From positions 1-64,000 of the forward strand of contig JAYPAN010000005.1 in NCBI GenBank assembly GCA_038123715.1: 64,000 bases of DNA, given 5' to 3'. The position numbers were made by a program, and so were the translations under genes. The DNA is from JAYPAN01 sp038123715 (lineage in GTDB: Bacteria; Pseudomonadota; Alphaproteobacteria; RS24). The notes beneath the pieces are model-generated. The model saw nothing but the letters and a program-made list of their open reading frames with translations. It was not told the DNA's origin and did no database searches. Shown piece by piece: positions 24,424 through 33,863 of this stretch (within the stretch, counting starts at the first letter, position 1; each line of letters starts with the position of its first letter).

Positions 24424-26550
24424 TCAGTCGCCGCTTCGGTCAAGCAAGGCGACCCAATCTTCCTCGGTAAACACTTGCAAGCCCAATTCTTCGGCCTTTG
24501 TGAGCTTCGAACCTGCTCCCGGGCCGGCAACAACAATATCGGTTTTTGCCGACACTGAGCCGACCACTTTGGCGCCCAAAACTTCCGCCCGTGCTTTGGC
24601 TTCGGCGCGGGTCATGGTTTCCAGCGTGCCGGTAAAGACAATGCTTTTGCCGGCAATCTCGCTATCCAGCGCCACCGCTTCCGGCGCAATCGGTGCAACA
24701 CCGGCAGCAAGAAGCGCGTCAATCGTGTCCCGATTATGCGGCTCATGGAAAAAATCGCTGAGTGCCGCGACCAGCGTGTCACCCGCCCCGTCAAGATTGG
24801 ACAATTCTTCGCGCACTTTCTCATCCCCCGCCGCCAAGGCCTGACCGGCTGCCTGCAAAGCGTCAATCGAGCCGAAATGGCGCGCCAACATGAGCGCCGT
24901 GGTTTCACCGACATGGCGGATACCCAGCGCAAAAATAAAACGCTCCAACTCAATTGACCGGCGCGCCGCAATAGCGGCGAACAGTTTTTTGGCGCTGTCT
25001 TTCAAAAGCCCTTTATTTTTGCCGGATGTATATTTCCAAATATCGGGCGGCGACGCGGCATGGCGGCTTTCCAAGAGAAAAATATCTGGCGGGCTTTCTA
25101 TCAGCCCCAAATCACAAAAATCATCGACTTGTTTGCTGCCCAGCCCTTCAATATCAAACGCATTGCGCGACACAAAATGACGCAAACGCTCGCGCGCTTG
25201 TGCCGGACAGGTCAGACCACCCGTGCAGCGCGTCACCACATCCTGCGCGCCGTCTTCGCGCGTCTCGCGCACAGCTTCCGCCCCGCAGGCCGGACAGTTT
25301 TGCGGGAACACATAAGCCGCGCTGTCGGCCGGACGGGCATCGGCAATCACCGAGACAATTTGCGGTATCACATCACCGGCGCGTTGTATGACCACCACAT
25401 CGCCAATGCGGATATCCTTGCGGGCAATTTCATCGGCATTGTGCAAAGTAGCATTGGACACCACCACCCCGCCAACTGTTACCGGATCAAGCTTGGCGAC
25501 TGGCGTCATCGCCCCTGTGCGCCCCACCTGAATGTCTATGTCATGCAGGCGCGTAGTGGCTTTTTCGGCGGGGAACTTATGGGCAATCGCCCAGCGCGGC
25601 GCGCGCGACACAAAGCCCAGACGGCTTTGCAAATCCAGCCGGTCAACCTTATAAACCATGCCGTCAATATCATAACCCAGTGCGGCACGGCGGCTTTCAA
25701 TTTCCGCCCAATGCGCCATCAGCCCCGCCGCATCGAGCAGGCAGGTGAATTCGGGATTGGTGGAAAAGCCCATTTTGGCGAAAAACTCAATCATTCCCGA
25801 TTGCGTGTCAGCCGGTAGATTGGACAGTTCGCCCCAAGCATAGGCAAAAAACCGCAAAGGCCGTTTGGCGGTGATTGTGCTGTCAATCTGGCGCAGGCTG
25901 CCAGCCGCCGCATTGCGCGGATTGGCGAATATCTTGCCACCCGCGGCCGCTTGCCGTTTATTCAGCGCGGCAAACTCTTGATGCCCCATATAGACTTCGC
26001 CACGCACTTCCAATACCTCCGGCGCGCCATCCGGCAAATGTTCCGGCACATCGTCCAGCGTGCGTAAATTGGCGGTGATATCCTCGCCGACCCGACCATC
26101 GCCGCGCGTCGCCCCGCGCACAAAAACACCCTTTTCATAGCGCAGGCTGGCCGACAGGCCGTCAATTTTTGGCTCCGAGGTAAAAGCCAGTGTCTCATCC
26201 TCCGGCCAATTGAGGAACCGGCGTATACGGGCGACAAAATCATCAACATCACCCGCATCAAAAGCATTGCCCAATGACAGCATTGGCACGCTGTGTTCGA
26301 CTTTACCGAACGGCCCGCTTGGTGCCACACCAACGCGGTCGGACGGGCTGTCAGCGCGCTTCAGGTCTGGAAACCGTGCCTCAATCGCATCATTACGCAA
26401 ACGCAGCGCATCATATTCGGCATCGGTAATTTGCGGCGCATCTTCATTATAATAGGCTGCATCATGCGCGGCGATTTCTTCCGCCAAACGCGCCAGCTCC
26501 TGCGCCGCTTGCGCTTCCGATAAATCGTCAATGGCAATGTCGCGGGTCAT
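24424..26550 (-). CDS. ligA: NAD-dependent DNA ligase
   Basis: Seals nicks in replication and repair using NAD+. It has 708 residues in the usual order: domain Ia (YYNEDAPQITDAEYDAL), adenylation domain with the active Lys in EPKIDGLS (about residue 128), OB fold, a Cys4 zinc finger (CPACG, then a Cys pair about 20 residues on), helix-hairpin-helix region, and a C-terminal BRCT domain (FTGTLETMTRAEAKA). It starts two bases after the recN stop. It closes the long minus-strand run; the recN-ligA pair after bamD is common in alphaproteobacteria. Confidence 0.97.
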   Translation of the reverse strand: MTRDIAIDDLSEAQAAQELARLAEEIAAHDAAYYNEDAPQITDAEYDALRLRNDAIEARFPDLKRADSPSDRVGVAPSGPFGKVEHSVPMLSLGNAFDAGDVDDFVARIRRFLNWPEDETLAFTSEPKIDGLSASLRYEKGVFVRGATRGDGRVGEDITANLRTLDDVPEHLPDGAPEVLEVRGEVYMGHQEFAALNKRQAAAGGKIFANPRNAAAGSLRQIDSTITAKRPLRFFAYAWGELSNLPADTQSGMIEFFAKMGFSTNPEFTCLLDAAGLMAHWAEIESRRAALGYDIDGMVYKVDRLDLQSRLGFVSRAPRWAIAHKFPAEKATTRLHDIDIQVGRTGAMTPVAKLDPVTVGGVVVSNATLHNADEIARKDIRIGDVVVIQRAGDVIPQIVSVIADARPADSAAYVFPQNCPACGAEAVRETREDGAQDVVTRCTGGLTCPAQARERLRHFVSRNAFDIEGLGSKQVDDFCDLGLIESPPDIFLLESRHAASPPDIWKYTSGKNKGLLKDSAKKLFAAIAARRSIELERFIFALGIRHVGETTALMLARHFGSIDALQAAGQALAAGDEKVREELSNLDGAGDTLVAALSDFFHEPHNRDTIDALLAAGVAPIAPEAVALDSEIAGKSIVFTGTLETMTRAEAKARAEVLGAKVVGSVSAKTDIVVAGPGAGSKLTKAEELGLQVFTEEDWVALLDRSGD

Positions 26551-26552
26551 GA

Positions 26553-28223
26553 TTAACCGGCCTGCAACAAACGCCCGGCGGCGGCACGCGCTTCATCGGT
26601 AATATCGGCACCGGCCAACATGCGGGCAATCTCTTCCAAGCGCGCATCCTTCGTCAAGGCCACCACCCGCGTCTCGACACCGTTTTCGGCAATCGCCTTG
26701 CTGACCTGCCATTGATAATCGCCGCGCGCAGCCACTTGCGGCGAATGGGTGACAACCAGAACCTGCCCGTTTTGCGCCAAAGCATGAAGGCGCATGCCGA
26801 CGGCTTCGGCCACCGCGCCGCCAACACCTGCATCCACTTCATCAAATACAAGCGTGCATTCGTCATTTTCAGCCGCCAGACAGACTTTCAGGACGAGCAT
26901 GAAGCGCGCCAATTCACCGCCTGACGCGATTTTGGCAATCGGACCGGGTGTCATGCCGGGATTGGTTGACGCTTCAAATGATATGCGGTCAAGCCCCGAC
27001 GCGCCTCCCTGCATCACATCGCGCGTTTCAATGCGGGTGATGAAACTGCCGCCATCCAATTTAAGCGTCGGCAATTCCTGATTAACCCGACCATCCAATT
27101 GCTGCGCCGCCGCATGACGCGCCTCGGATAATTGAACCGCCGCGGCGCTATAGTCCGCTTCGGCCTCGGTGAGGGATTGGCGCAGACGCGCTTCTGCACC
27201 GGCACTGTCATCAAGCGCGGTCAGATTGGCGCGCAATGTTTCACCAAGCGCCGGCAATTCATCGCATGTGCAACCATGCTTGCGCGCCAGCCCGCGCAGC
27301 GCAAACAGCCGGTCTTCCACTTGTTGCAAGCGCGTCGGGTCATGGATGATTTTGGCCGCCGCTTCCTCCACCGCCGCACGCGCCTCAGCCGCTTCAATCA
27401 ACGCCCGGTCAATGGCCGATACCGCATTATCCAATGCCCCGCCCGCTTCACCGGCGGCGCGCTCCAGCCGTCGCAAAGCGGCGTTTAACGCATTATCCAC
27501 GCCATTGTCGCCACCCAAACTGTCGGCTGCCGCCGTCAAATCATCGGAAATTTTTTCAGCATTCATCAAAAGCAAGCGTTCATCCGCCAATTTGGTTTCT
27601 TCGCCCGCTTGCGGTGCCAATTCATCCAGCTCGCCAACTGCATGGGTCAAGAACTCCTGTTCCTCGCGCGCCCGGCTGTCGGCTTCAAGATGGGCGCTCA
27701 GCGCGGCACTGGCCGCTTCGCGCGCCGCATGAAGCGCCGCCACATTACCGACCATTTGACCGAGACCGGCAAAATCATCAAGCAGACGACATTGGGTGGC
27801 GGCATCGGTCAAGGATTGGCTTTCATTCTGTCCATGCACTTCCACCAGCGCCATGCCAATTTGGCGCAACAGACCCACACCTATTGCCTGATCATTGCAA
27901 AAAGCGCGGCTGCGGCCATCAGCCATTTGCTGACGGCGTAAAATAAGCGCGCCGGACGGGTCGGGCGGTAAGCCGTTTTCCTGCATCAATTCATGGGCTG
28001 TATGGGTTGGTGAAACCTGAAACTCTGCCGTAACACTGCCCTGCGCCGCGCCTTGGCGCACCAATGCCGCATCGCCGCGTGCGCCAACAGCCAGCCCCAG
28101 CGCATCCAGCAAAATCGACTTGCCCGCGCCGGTTTCACCGGTCAGCGTGCATAGCCCATTGTGCCAATCCAAATCGAGCGCTTCAATCAGAACAATGTCG
28201 CGTATCGACAGGGATACCAGCAT
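26553..28223 (-). CDS. recN: DNA repair protein RecN
   Basis: SMC-like ATPase acting early in double-strand break repair. It has 556 residues: N-terminal Walker A GETGAGKS (about residue 30), QMADGRSRAFCND, a central coiled coil rich in Ala, Glu and Leu (about 160-360), and the C-terminal ABC signature ASGGELARFML with Walker B LVFDEVDAGVGG. I see no obvious LexA-type site in the nine-base gap to bamD, so any damage induction would have to come from further upstream. ligA follows two bases later. Confidence 0.96.
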   Translation of the reverse strand: MLVSLSIRDIVLIEALDLDWHNGLCTLTGETGAGKSILLDALGLAVGARGDAALVRQGAAQGSVTAEFQVSPTHTAHELMQENGLPPDPSGALILRRQQMADGRSRAFCNDQAIGVGLLRQIGMALVEVHGQNESQSLTDAATQCRLLDDFAGLGQMVGNVAALHAAREAASAALSAHLEADSRAREEQEFLTHAVGELDELAPQAGEETKLADERLLLMNAEKISDDLTAAADSLGGDNGVDNALNAALRRLERAAGEAGGALDNAVSAIDRALIEAAEARAAVEEAAAKIIHDPTRLQQVEDRLFALRGLARKHGCTCDELPALGETLRANLTALDDSAGAEARLRQSLTEAEADYSAAAVQLSEARHAAAQQLDGRVNQELPTLKLDGGSFITRIETRDVMQGGASGLDRISFEASTNPGMTPGPIAKIASGGELARFMLVLKVCLAAENDECTLVFDEVDAGVGGAVAEAVGMRLHALAQNGQVLVVTHSPQVAARGDYQWQVSKAIAENGVETRVVALTKDARLEEIARMLAGADITDEARAAAGRLLQAG

Positions 28224-28232
28224 GGAAGGCTC

Positions 28233-29057
28233 CTAAAACACCTTCTCCAGCGCCCGCGAAATCCACGAACTTTCATCGCCGACCGGGCGCAAATCACGCG
28301 CCACCAAAATCCGGTAGCTGTCCGCATACCAGTCGCTGTCGGGGAAATTATAGCCCAGCACAGCGGCGACATTTTGCGCTTCCTGCGTGATGCCCAGCGA
28401 CAGATAAACCTCGGTCAGGCGGTGCAGCGCTTCCGGCACATGCGCCGTGGTGGGGTAAGTTGCCACCACATTGGAAAAGCGCTTGGCGGCGGCGGCAAAA
28501 TGACCCTTTCTCAGGTAAAAACGGCCAATATCCATTTCCTTGCCCGCCAGATTATCATTGGTCAAATCCAGCTTCATAATGGCATCGCGCGCATAATCTG
28601 TTTCGGGATAGCGGCGGATAAGCTCAATCAGCGCCTGTTTGGCGATTTCCGTCGTGCTTTGGTCGCGTTTCACATCCGATATGCGCTCATAATAGGACAT
28701 GGCAATCAGATAATAGGCATAAGATGCCTGCCGATTGCCCGGATAAAGCGACAGGAAACGCTGCGCCGTGGCAATCGCCTCATCATATTTATTTTGCAGA
28801 TAATAGGTATAGGCGGCCATCACCATTGCGCGTCTGGCCCATAGCGAATAGGGGTGTTGGCGTTCGACTTCATCAAATTCGGCGGCGGCGAAAATCAGAT
28901 TACCGGCTTCCAATTCCTCAACCGCATTATTGTAAATCACTTCTACCGGACGCTCGATATATTGCGCGTCCAGCGTCGCCGAAGGGCCACAGGCCGACAG
29001 GGTTATCGCCGCCATGGCAGACAGGATAATTGCCCGAAGAGGTGAAGTGAATGTCAT
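28233..29057 (-). CDS. bamD: Outer membrane assembly lipoprotein BamD
   Basis: Lipoprotein of the BAM complex that inserts beta-barrel proteins into the outer membrane. From the chosen start the precursor is 274 residues: signal peptide (about 1-22) ending in the lipobox LSAC, then TPR-like repeats (EFDEVERQHPYSLWARRAMVMAAYTYY and similar). The start at 29057 puts the signal peptide at the very N-terminus; the open frame runs 15 codons further upstream but would bury it. The gene lies about 200 bases after lpxC, and recN follows nine bases later. Confidence 0.94.
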   Translation of the reverse strand: MTFTSPLRAIILSAMAAITLSACGPSATLDAQYIERPVEVIYNNAVEELEAGNLIFAAAEFDEVERQHPYSLWARRAMVMAAYTYYLQNKYDEAIATAQRFLSLYPGNRQASYAYYLIAMSYYERISDVKRDQSTTEIAKQALIELIRRYPETDYARDAIMKLDLTNDNLAGKEMDIGRFYLRKGHFAAAAKRFSNVVATYPTTAHVPEALHRLTEVYLSLGITQEAQNVAAVLGYNFPDSDWYADSYRILVARDLRPVGDESSWISRALEKVF

Positions 29058-29216
29058 CTGCCTTATCCTGTTTGATGCCCTGTTTGATGTCCAGTGTGCC
29101 ATATCAGCGATTGTAAAACAGGCACACCCGCCCGCTTTATGAAGAAGGGGCGAGTTTACATAGAGTTGCGCCGCGACACAATAATCAGAAACGAGTTGTG
29201 AACATTGAAATGAAGC

Positions 29217-29243
29217 AAAAGGCTCGGCAATCTGGCCTTGCCG
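29217..29243 (-). terminator. Possible terminator of lpxC
   Basis: On the minus strand CGGCAA and TTGCCG form a 6-bp stem with a 7-base loop (29225-29243), followed after a few bases by TTTT (complement of 29217-29220). It begins 15 bases past the lpxC stop. The rest of the 200-base interval up to bamD (29058-29216) shows no gene; it presumably holds the bamD promoter, which I cannot place. Confidence 0.5.
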
Positions 29244-29257
29244 GCAGGTTTTTCGGC

Positions 29258-30271
29258 CTATTCAGCCGCCATAACGCCTGTCAAAGCGGCATCACCCGCA
29301 TCGAAATCATCGGCAAGAGAGACAATTTCAAAAGCGTCCGGATTGGCATAAAGCGCCGCCAGCAATTTGTGGTGCAGCGCATGACCGGATTTATAACCGC
29401 GATAACGGCCAACCAAATTGAGGCCGAGCAAATATAAATCACCAATCGCGTCCAATAATTTATGCTCGACGAATTCTTGCGGAGAGCGCAAGCCTTCCTC
29501 ATTCAGCACGCTTGTCTCATCAACAACAACCGCATTGTCCATTGAGCCGCCCAGCGCCAATCCAGCCTCATGCATGGCGTCAACCTGCGCTTGCATACAG
29601 AATGTGCGGGCATTGGCGACATTTTCATCATAGCCGGTCGGCGACAATTTCATGACATGTGATTGACGGCCAATGGCACGACTTTCAAAGTCAATCTCAG
29701 CCTCAAATACGGTTTCACTGTCCGGCAGCAATTCGCAATAAGCGTCGCCATTTTCAACCCGCACCGGCTTTTTGATACGCAGCACACGGCGTGCTGCGGC
29801 CAGTTCAACTTTTCCCGCGCGGCGCAGCATGGTAACAAAAGGTGCCGCACTGCCATCCATAATCGGCACTTCCGGCCCGTTCACTTCGATAAAGGCATTG
29901 TCAATGCCGAGCAGGGCAAGCGCCGCCATAACATGCTCAATCGTGCCAACCTCGCAACCATGCTGATTGCCGATTTTCGATGACAGGCGACCGTCAACCA
30001 CACGACCGCAAATCGCCGGAATGGCGCTGTCATAGGCTTTTTTCATGTCTTTACGGACAAACACAATGCCATTATCAGCCGCTGCCGGGCGCAGTGTCAT
30101 GGTGATATTGCGACCGGTATGCAGGCCAATACCCTTGCAGCGGGCGGCGCGCGCCAGAGTGGTTTGCCGCACCGGCATGGAAGCCGCGCTTTCAGCCGCA
30201 AAAGCACACGCCACCATAGACGCCGGAAAGCGTTCGTAAATCTGGTTTACCGTGGCGGGTGGCGGAGCCAT
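29258..30271 (-). CDS. lpxC: UDP-3-O-acyl-N-acetylglucosamine deacetylase
   Basis: Zinc deacetylase, the committed step of lipid A synthesis. It has 337 residues. Zinc ligands are the His of GTIEHVMAALAL (about residue 110), and the His and Asp of VEHKLLDAIGDLYLLG (about 270-274). The start at 30271 follows AAAGGA by four bases. This start gives about 35 residues before the usual RQTTL opening, longer than typical LpxC; an internal Met at residue 32 lacks a good ribosome-binding site. It follows ftsZ by 191 bases, the standard dcw-cluster order. Confidence 0.96.
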   Translation of the reverse strand: MAPPPATVNQIYERFPASMVACAFAAESAASMPVRQTTLARAARCKGIGLHTGRNITMTLRPAAADNGIVFVRKDMKKAYDSAIPAICGRVVDGRLSSKIGNQHGCEVGTIEHVMAALALLGIDNAFIEVNGPEVPIMDGSAAPFVTMLRRAGKVELAAARRVLRIKKPVRVENGDAYCELLPDSETVFEAEIDFESRAIGRQSHVMKLSPTGYDENVANARTFCMQAQVDAMHEAGLALGGSMDNAVVVDETSVLNEEGLRSPQEFVEHKLLDAIGDLYLLGLNLVGRYRGYKSGHALHHKLLAALYANPDAFEIVSLADDFDAGDAALTGVMAAE

Positions 30272-30415
30272 GTCATCCTTTCAAGCCATGAAGGCTGTTC
30301 AATGCCTTATCTCTGACCGTGTTCTCTCACGCCCCACCTGTCATGACAAATAACAGTTTGTTGCTGTTTTTTACAAAAATGTAATAAAGAAAGGTAAATC
30401 AGAAAGGGGCAATGA

Positions 30416-30452
30416 CCGGGTCTCGCATGGCGCGCCTGCCCACGAGACCCGG
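30416..30452 (-). terminator. Long inverted repeat after ftsZ (terminator-like)
   Basis: Perfect 10-bp arms CCGGGTCTCG and CGAGACCCGG (30416-30425, 30443-30452) around a 17-base loop, ten bases past the ftsZ stop. No U-tract follows on the minus strand, so it may be a transcript-stabilising or Rho-dependent end rather than a classical terminator. The rest of 30272-30415 is AT-rich and probably holds the lpxC promoter. Confidence 0.5.
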
Positions 30453-30462
30453 ATTGGCTTGC

Positions 30463-32421
30463 CTAGCGGCGCAGAAACGCCGGAATGTCCAGCTGGTCGC
30501 TGTCATAAGACGGGCCTGAATAAGACCCGCCTACATTGATTTGTGTTTGCATGCTGGTTTGCAAAATCGGCTCATTATTGCCGCTTTGCACCGGCTCGGC
30601 CTTGGCGACGCTGCGCGTCTCAGCCTTTGCCGACACAGCATTGGCGACACTGCGCCGTTGCGGGCGTGCCGGTTTTTCCACCGGTGCTTGCGCGGCTGGT
30701 GCCATCGGAGCGTCATCGGAAATGCCCAAATCAAGCCCGGCACTTGGCGGCTCGGTCGGCACAGCCGGTTCATTGGTCACATTCTCATCTTCGCGCAGCA
30801 AATCATCCTCACCTGCCATCGGCTCGGCATTGATGCGTGGCATGGCAAGGGCGCTGTCATCAATTGCACCAGCCTGCACGGCGGAGCTTGACGGCATTTT
30901 GGGGGCTTCTGGCACCACTTCCCTTGCTACTTCTCTTGCAACTTCTTTTGGCATTTCTTCTGACTGAGGTTCAATCACAGCTTCCGGTTGCGGCTCGGCA
31001 ATGGCAACATCAAGCGCGCCCTGCACTTGTTGAATGGCCAATGCACCATTGGTGGCAATGGCTATTTGCGCCGTCGGGTCGCCGGAGGAACCGGAACCAT
31101 TATTATCGGTTCCCCGGTTATTGCCGGTATTTTGAACCGGCGCGTCATCGCGCCTGCCCAACAGGCGTCCCAGGAAGCCGCCGGAGCGTTTCTGCGCCTC
31201 GCGCTTGGGCGGCTGAACCGGCTTTTCGCGCAAAAATCCGGGCAATTCGCCTTCGCTTGGCGAGACCGGCTCAACCGGTGTTTCCGGCGCCGCCGACTCA
31301 TTGAATTCGGGCGTTGCGGCCATTGGGGCAGGCACGGGAGCCTCGCTGCCGGCTTGTGCCATTTGACCGGTTAAATCAGCCGGCTCCACAGGCATCGGGC
31401 CGGCATTTGCGGCCGGGTTCATGGCAATCACATTGGGCGCTTCGGCAGATATTGCCGCACCCTCAATGCCGGTCGCGACAACCGACACGCGCATGGCGCC
31501 TTGCAACGCCTCGTCAAATGTCGAGCCGATAATGATATTGGCTTCCGGGTCAACCTCCTCCCTGATGCGATTGGCGGCCTCATCCACTTCGTAAAGCGTC
31601 ATGTCATCGCCGCCTGAAATGTTTATCAGCACGCCGCGCGCGCCGCGCATGGAGACATCATCCAGCAATGGATTAGCAATCGCCGCTTCGGCGGCCTCAA
31701 TCGCCCGATTGTCGCCATTGGCTTCGCCAGTACCCATCATGGCCTTGCCCATTTCATTCATCACGGTTCGCACATCGGCAAAGTCGAGATTGATAAGGCC
31801 GGGATGTATCATCAAATCAGTGATACCGGCGACGCCTGAATGAAGCACCTCATCGGCCAGCGCAAAGGCTTCGGCAAAAGTGGTCTGGGCATTGGCAATG
31901 CGGAACAGGTTTTGATTGGGGATAATTATCAGCGTATCCACTTCCTGCGCCAGCCGTTCAATACCGTCAACCGCCGAACGCGCCCGCCGATTGCCTTCAA
32001 AGTCAAACGGCTTGGTGACAACGCCGACAGTCAAAATACCGGCATCGCGGGCGGCGCGGGCAATCATTGGTGCCGCACCGGTTCCGGTGCCGCCGCCCAT
32101 GCCAGCCGTGATGAAAGCCATATGCGAGCCTTGCAGCACATCGACAATTTCCGCCATGGACTCCTCCGCCGCGCCCTGCCCGACTTCCGGATTGGAACCG
32201 GCGCCGAGACCTTCGGTCAGCTTGCTGCCCATCTGGATGCGGCGATCGCATTTGCTGGCCGCCAGCGCTTGCGCGTCGGTATTGGCCACAACAAAGTCAA
32301 CACCCTCAAGCCCGGCGGTAATCATGTTATTGACCGCATTGCCACCGGCTCCGCCAACGCCGACAACCACAATGCGGGGTTTAAGCTCCCGTTTCGGGGG
32401 GACTGTAAGTTGAATACTCAT
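30463..32421 (-). CDS. ftsZ: Cell division GTPase FtsZ
   Basis: Tubulin-like GTPase that forms the Z ring. It has 652 residues. The GTPase domain (about 1-320) shows GVGGAGGNAVNNM, the tubulin signature GGGTGTGAAP (about residue 107) and the T7 loop NLDFADV. A long disordered linker (about 325-635), rich in Pro, Ala, Glu and Asn, follows, then the conserved tail LDIPAFLRR that binds FtsA and other partners. The length is above the usual 350-600, all of it from the linker. AAGGAG supports the start. A structured 155-base gap separates it from ftsA, so it may have its own promoter. Confidence 0.97.
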   Translation of the reverse strand: MSIQLTVPPKRELKPRIVVVGVGGAGGNAVNNMITAGLEGVDFVVANTDAQALAASKCDRRIQMGSKLTEGLGAGSNPEVGQGAAEESMAEIVDVLQGSHMAFITAGMGGGTGTGAAPMIARAARDAGILTVGVVTKPFDFEGNRRARSAVDGIERLAQEVDTLIIIPNQNLFRIANAQTTFAEAFALADEVLHSGVAGITDLMIHPGLINLDFADVRTVMNEMGKAMMGTGEANGDNRAIEAAEAAIANPLLDDVSMRGARGVLINISGGDDMTLYEVDEAANRIREEVDPEANIIIGSTFDEALQGAMRVSVVATGIEGAAISAEAPNVIAMNPAANAGPMPVEPADLTGQMAQAGSEAPVPAPMAATPEFNESAAPETPVEPVSPSEGELPGFLREKPVQPPKREAQKRSGGFLGRLLGRRDDAPVQNTGNNRGTDNNGSGSSGDPTAQIAIATNGALAIQQVQGALDVAIAEPQPEAVIEPQSEEMPKEVAREVAREVVPEAPKMPSSSAVQAGAIDDSALAMPRINAEPMAGEDDLLREDENVTNEPAVPTEPPSAGLDLGISDDAPMAPAAQAPVEKPARPQRRSVANAVSAKAETRSVAKAEPVQSGNNEPILQTSMQTQINVGGSYSGPSYDSDQLDIPAFLRR

Positions 32422-32576
32422 GACTTATCTCCTTTTCAATCTAACTGAAATGGACGCGGTTAAACACAATGTTAAAGCGCCAAACCCGTGTCCATATTCC
32501 GGGTTCGGCCTTTGCCTGTGCGGGCTTCCTCCCCCCGCAATGTCCGAACGGACAGGCATTTTCAATGACTGGTGCA
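32422..32576 (-). promoter_or_regulatory. ftsA-ftsZ intergenic region with palindrome and hairpin
   Basis: This 155-base interval is the first real break in the cluster. It holds a perfect palindrome TGTCCGaaCGGACA (32541-32554), an inverted repeat AACCCG/CGGGTT (32483-32488, 32500-32505), and two TTAA words eight bases apart on either side of ACACAATG (32464-32475 region). Together they suggest a promoter or attenuation region controlling ftsZ separately from ftsA. No regulator can be named with confidence. Confidence 0.45.
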
Positions 32577-33863
32577 TCAGAAATTCCTCCTTAACCAGTT
32601 GCGTAAGCGGTTTAACGCCCCGCCATCGGCGTCATCTCCTGAAATAATGTCGTGCTGGCTGCGCGCGGCATAAGTCAGCAAGCCGGCGCAAGCCGCAAAG
32701 GCTGGGCCGCCCGCTGATTCCGGCAGGCCACTCATGCGTATCGGCTGGCCGACCCGCACCTGTTTTTCAAAAATTGTCTGTGCCAGTTCCGGCGCACCCG
32801 ATAATTGCACGCCACCGCCGGACAAAACAATGCGTCCGCCCGTGACTTGCCCGGCACTGGACGCATCAACGCGCGACAGCAGTAATTCATAGATTTCCTC
32901 AAGCCGTGGACGGATGATTTTGGTCAATTCGCTGCGCGGCAAAGTCTGGTGGTCGCCGCCAAGCACCGGCAATTCGAACTGGTCGCGCTCGCCTTTCGGG
33001 CTGGCAAGCGCGCTGCCATAAAGGGTTTTGAGGCGCTCGGCCACCACCATGGACACATTGAGGCCACGGGCAATGTCGCGGGTGATATGCTCGCCGCCAA
33101 CCGGAATACCGGCAATAAAGACCGGCACACCCTGATGATAAACGCCAATGCTGGACGTGCCGCCGCCAAGGTCAATATGCCAGGCGCCAAGGTCAATTTC
33201 ATCGCGCATCAATACGGCCAGCGCACCGGCATAGGGTGTGGCGACCAGCTTGTCACATTCAAGATGGCATTGCTCGACACAGGCCAGCAAATTACGCACC
33301 GGCCCGGCAGGCACGCGCATCATATGCTGATTGACATAAAGTCCATGGCCATACATGCCGCGCGGGTCAGAAATGCCGACGCTTTGGTCAATCGCATAAG
33401 TCACCGGAATAGCGTGCAGGATTTCGCTGTCATCGCTGCGGAAGCGGTCAAAAACCGAACGCATGGCATATTCCATATGTTCTTCGCTGACCGGCTCGCC
33501 GTGCAGCGCCACACTGGTTTCAAAACTATGGCTTTCAATTTGCGGCATGGACAGGCCGATAATCACATTGCGAACTTCCACACCGGCCATGCGTTCCGCC
33601 GCTTCAACGGCGGCACGAATACTGTCTTCGGCAGCGTGCATATGCGTGACCTGACCGGCATTGATGCCATCCGAGACATGCTGACCGAAACCGATAATGC
33701 GGCCGGGGGAAACCTCCTTTTCACCGGTCACCGCCTCTTCGGATGGTTCGGCAATCATGCAGGCGATTTTATTCGTGCCGATATCAAGCGCAGCAATGGT
33801 TGAACGGCGCAGCGAAACCGGGCGACGACGGGCAAACTGTCTATGATTGACCGGCTGCGTCAT
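32577..33863 (-). CDS. ftsA: Cell division actin-like protein FtsA
   Basis: Actin-family ATPase that anchors FtsZ to the membrane and recruits later division proteins. It has 428 residues: IAALDIGTNKIACMIAE (phosphate 1, about residue 24), the 1C domain, a second phosphate-binding segment WHIDLGGGTSSIGV (about 204), and ILSGGG-type IVLSGGGVQLSG (about 350). The last residues NRLRNWLRRNF form the amphipathic membrane-targeting helix. Its start overlaps the ftsQ stop (ATGA). Confidence 0.96.
   Translation of the reverse strand: MTQPVNHRQFARRRPVSLRRSTIAALDIGTNKIACMIAEPSEEAVTGEKEVSPGRIIGFGQHVSDGINAGQVTHMHAAEDSIRAAVEAAERMAGVEVRNVIIGLSMPQIESHSFETSVALHGEPVSEEHMEYAMRSVFDRFRSDDSEILHAIPVTYAIDQSVGISDPRGMYGHGLYVNQHMMRVPAGPVRNLLACVEQCHLECDKLVATPYAGALAVLMRDEIDLGAWHIDLGGGTSSIGVYHQGVPVFIAGIPVGGEHITRDIARGLNVSMVVAERLKTLYGSALASPKGERDQFELPVLGGDHQTLPRSELTKIIRPRLEEIYELLLSRVDASSAGQVTGGRIVLSGGGVQLSGAPELAQTIFEKQVRVGQPIRMSGLPESAGGPAFAACAGLLTYAARSQHDIISGDDADGGALNRLRNWLRRNF

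Noticed and set aside
25060..25818. 252-codon open frame on the plus strand inside ligA
   Set aside because: It is antisense to a fully conserved ligA domain and has no family resemblance; long antisense frames are common at this base composition.
26553..29057. LexA-type SOS box for recN
   Set aside because: I found no GAAC-N7-GAAC type direct repeat in the short gaps before recN.
32464..32475. CtrA binding site before ftsZ
   Set aside because: The two TTAA words are eight bases apart, not the seven of the standard site, so it is only mentioned as part of the structured gap.
32949..33803. 284-codon plus-strand open frame inside ftsA
   Set aside because: Antisense shadow of ftsA, with no ribosome-binding site or recognisable domain.
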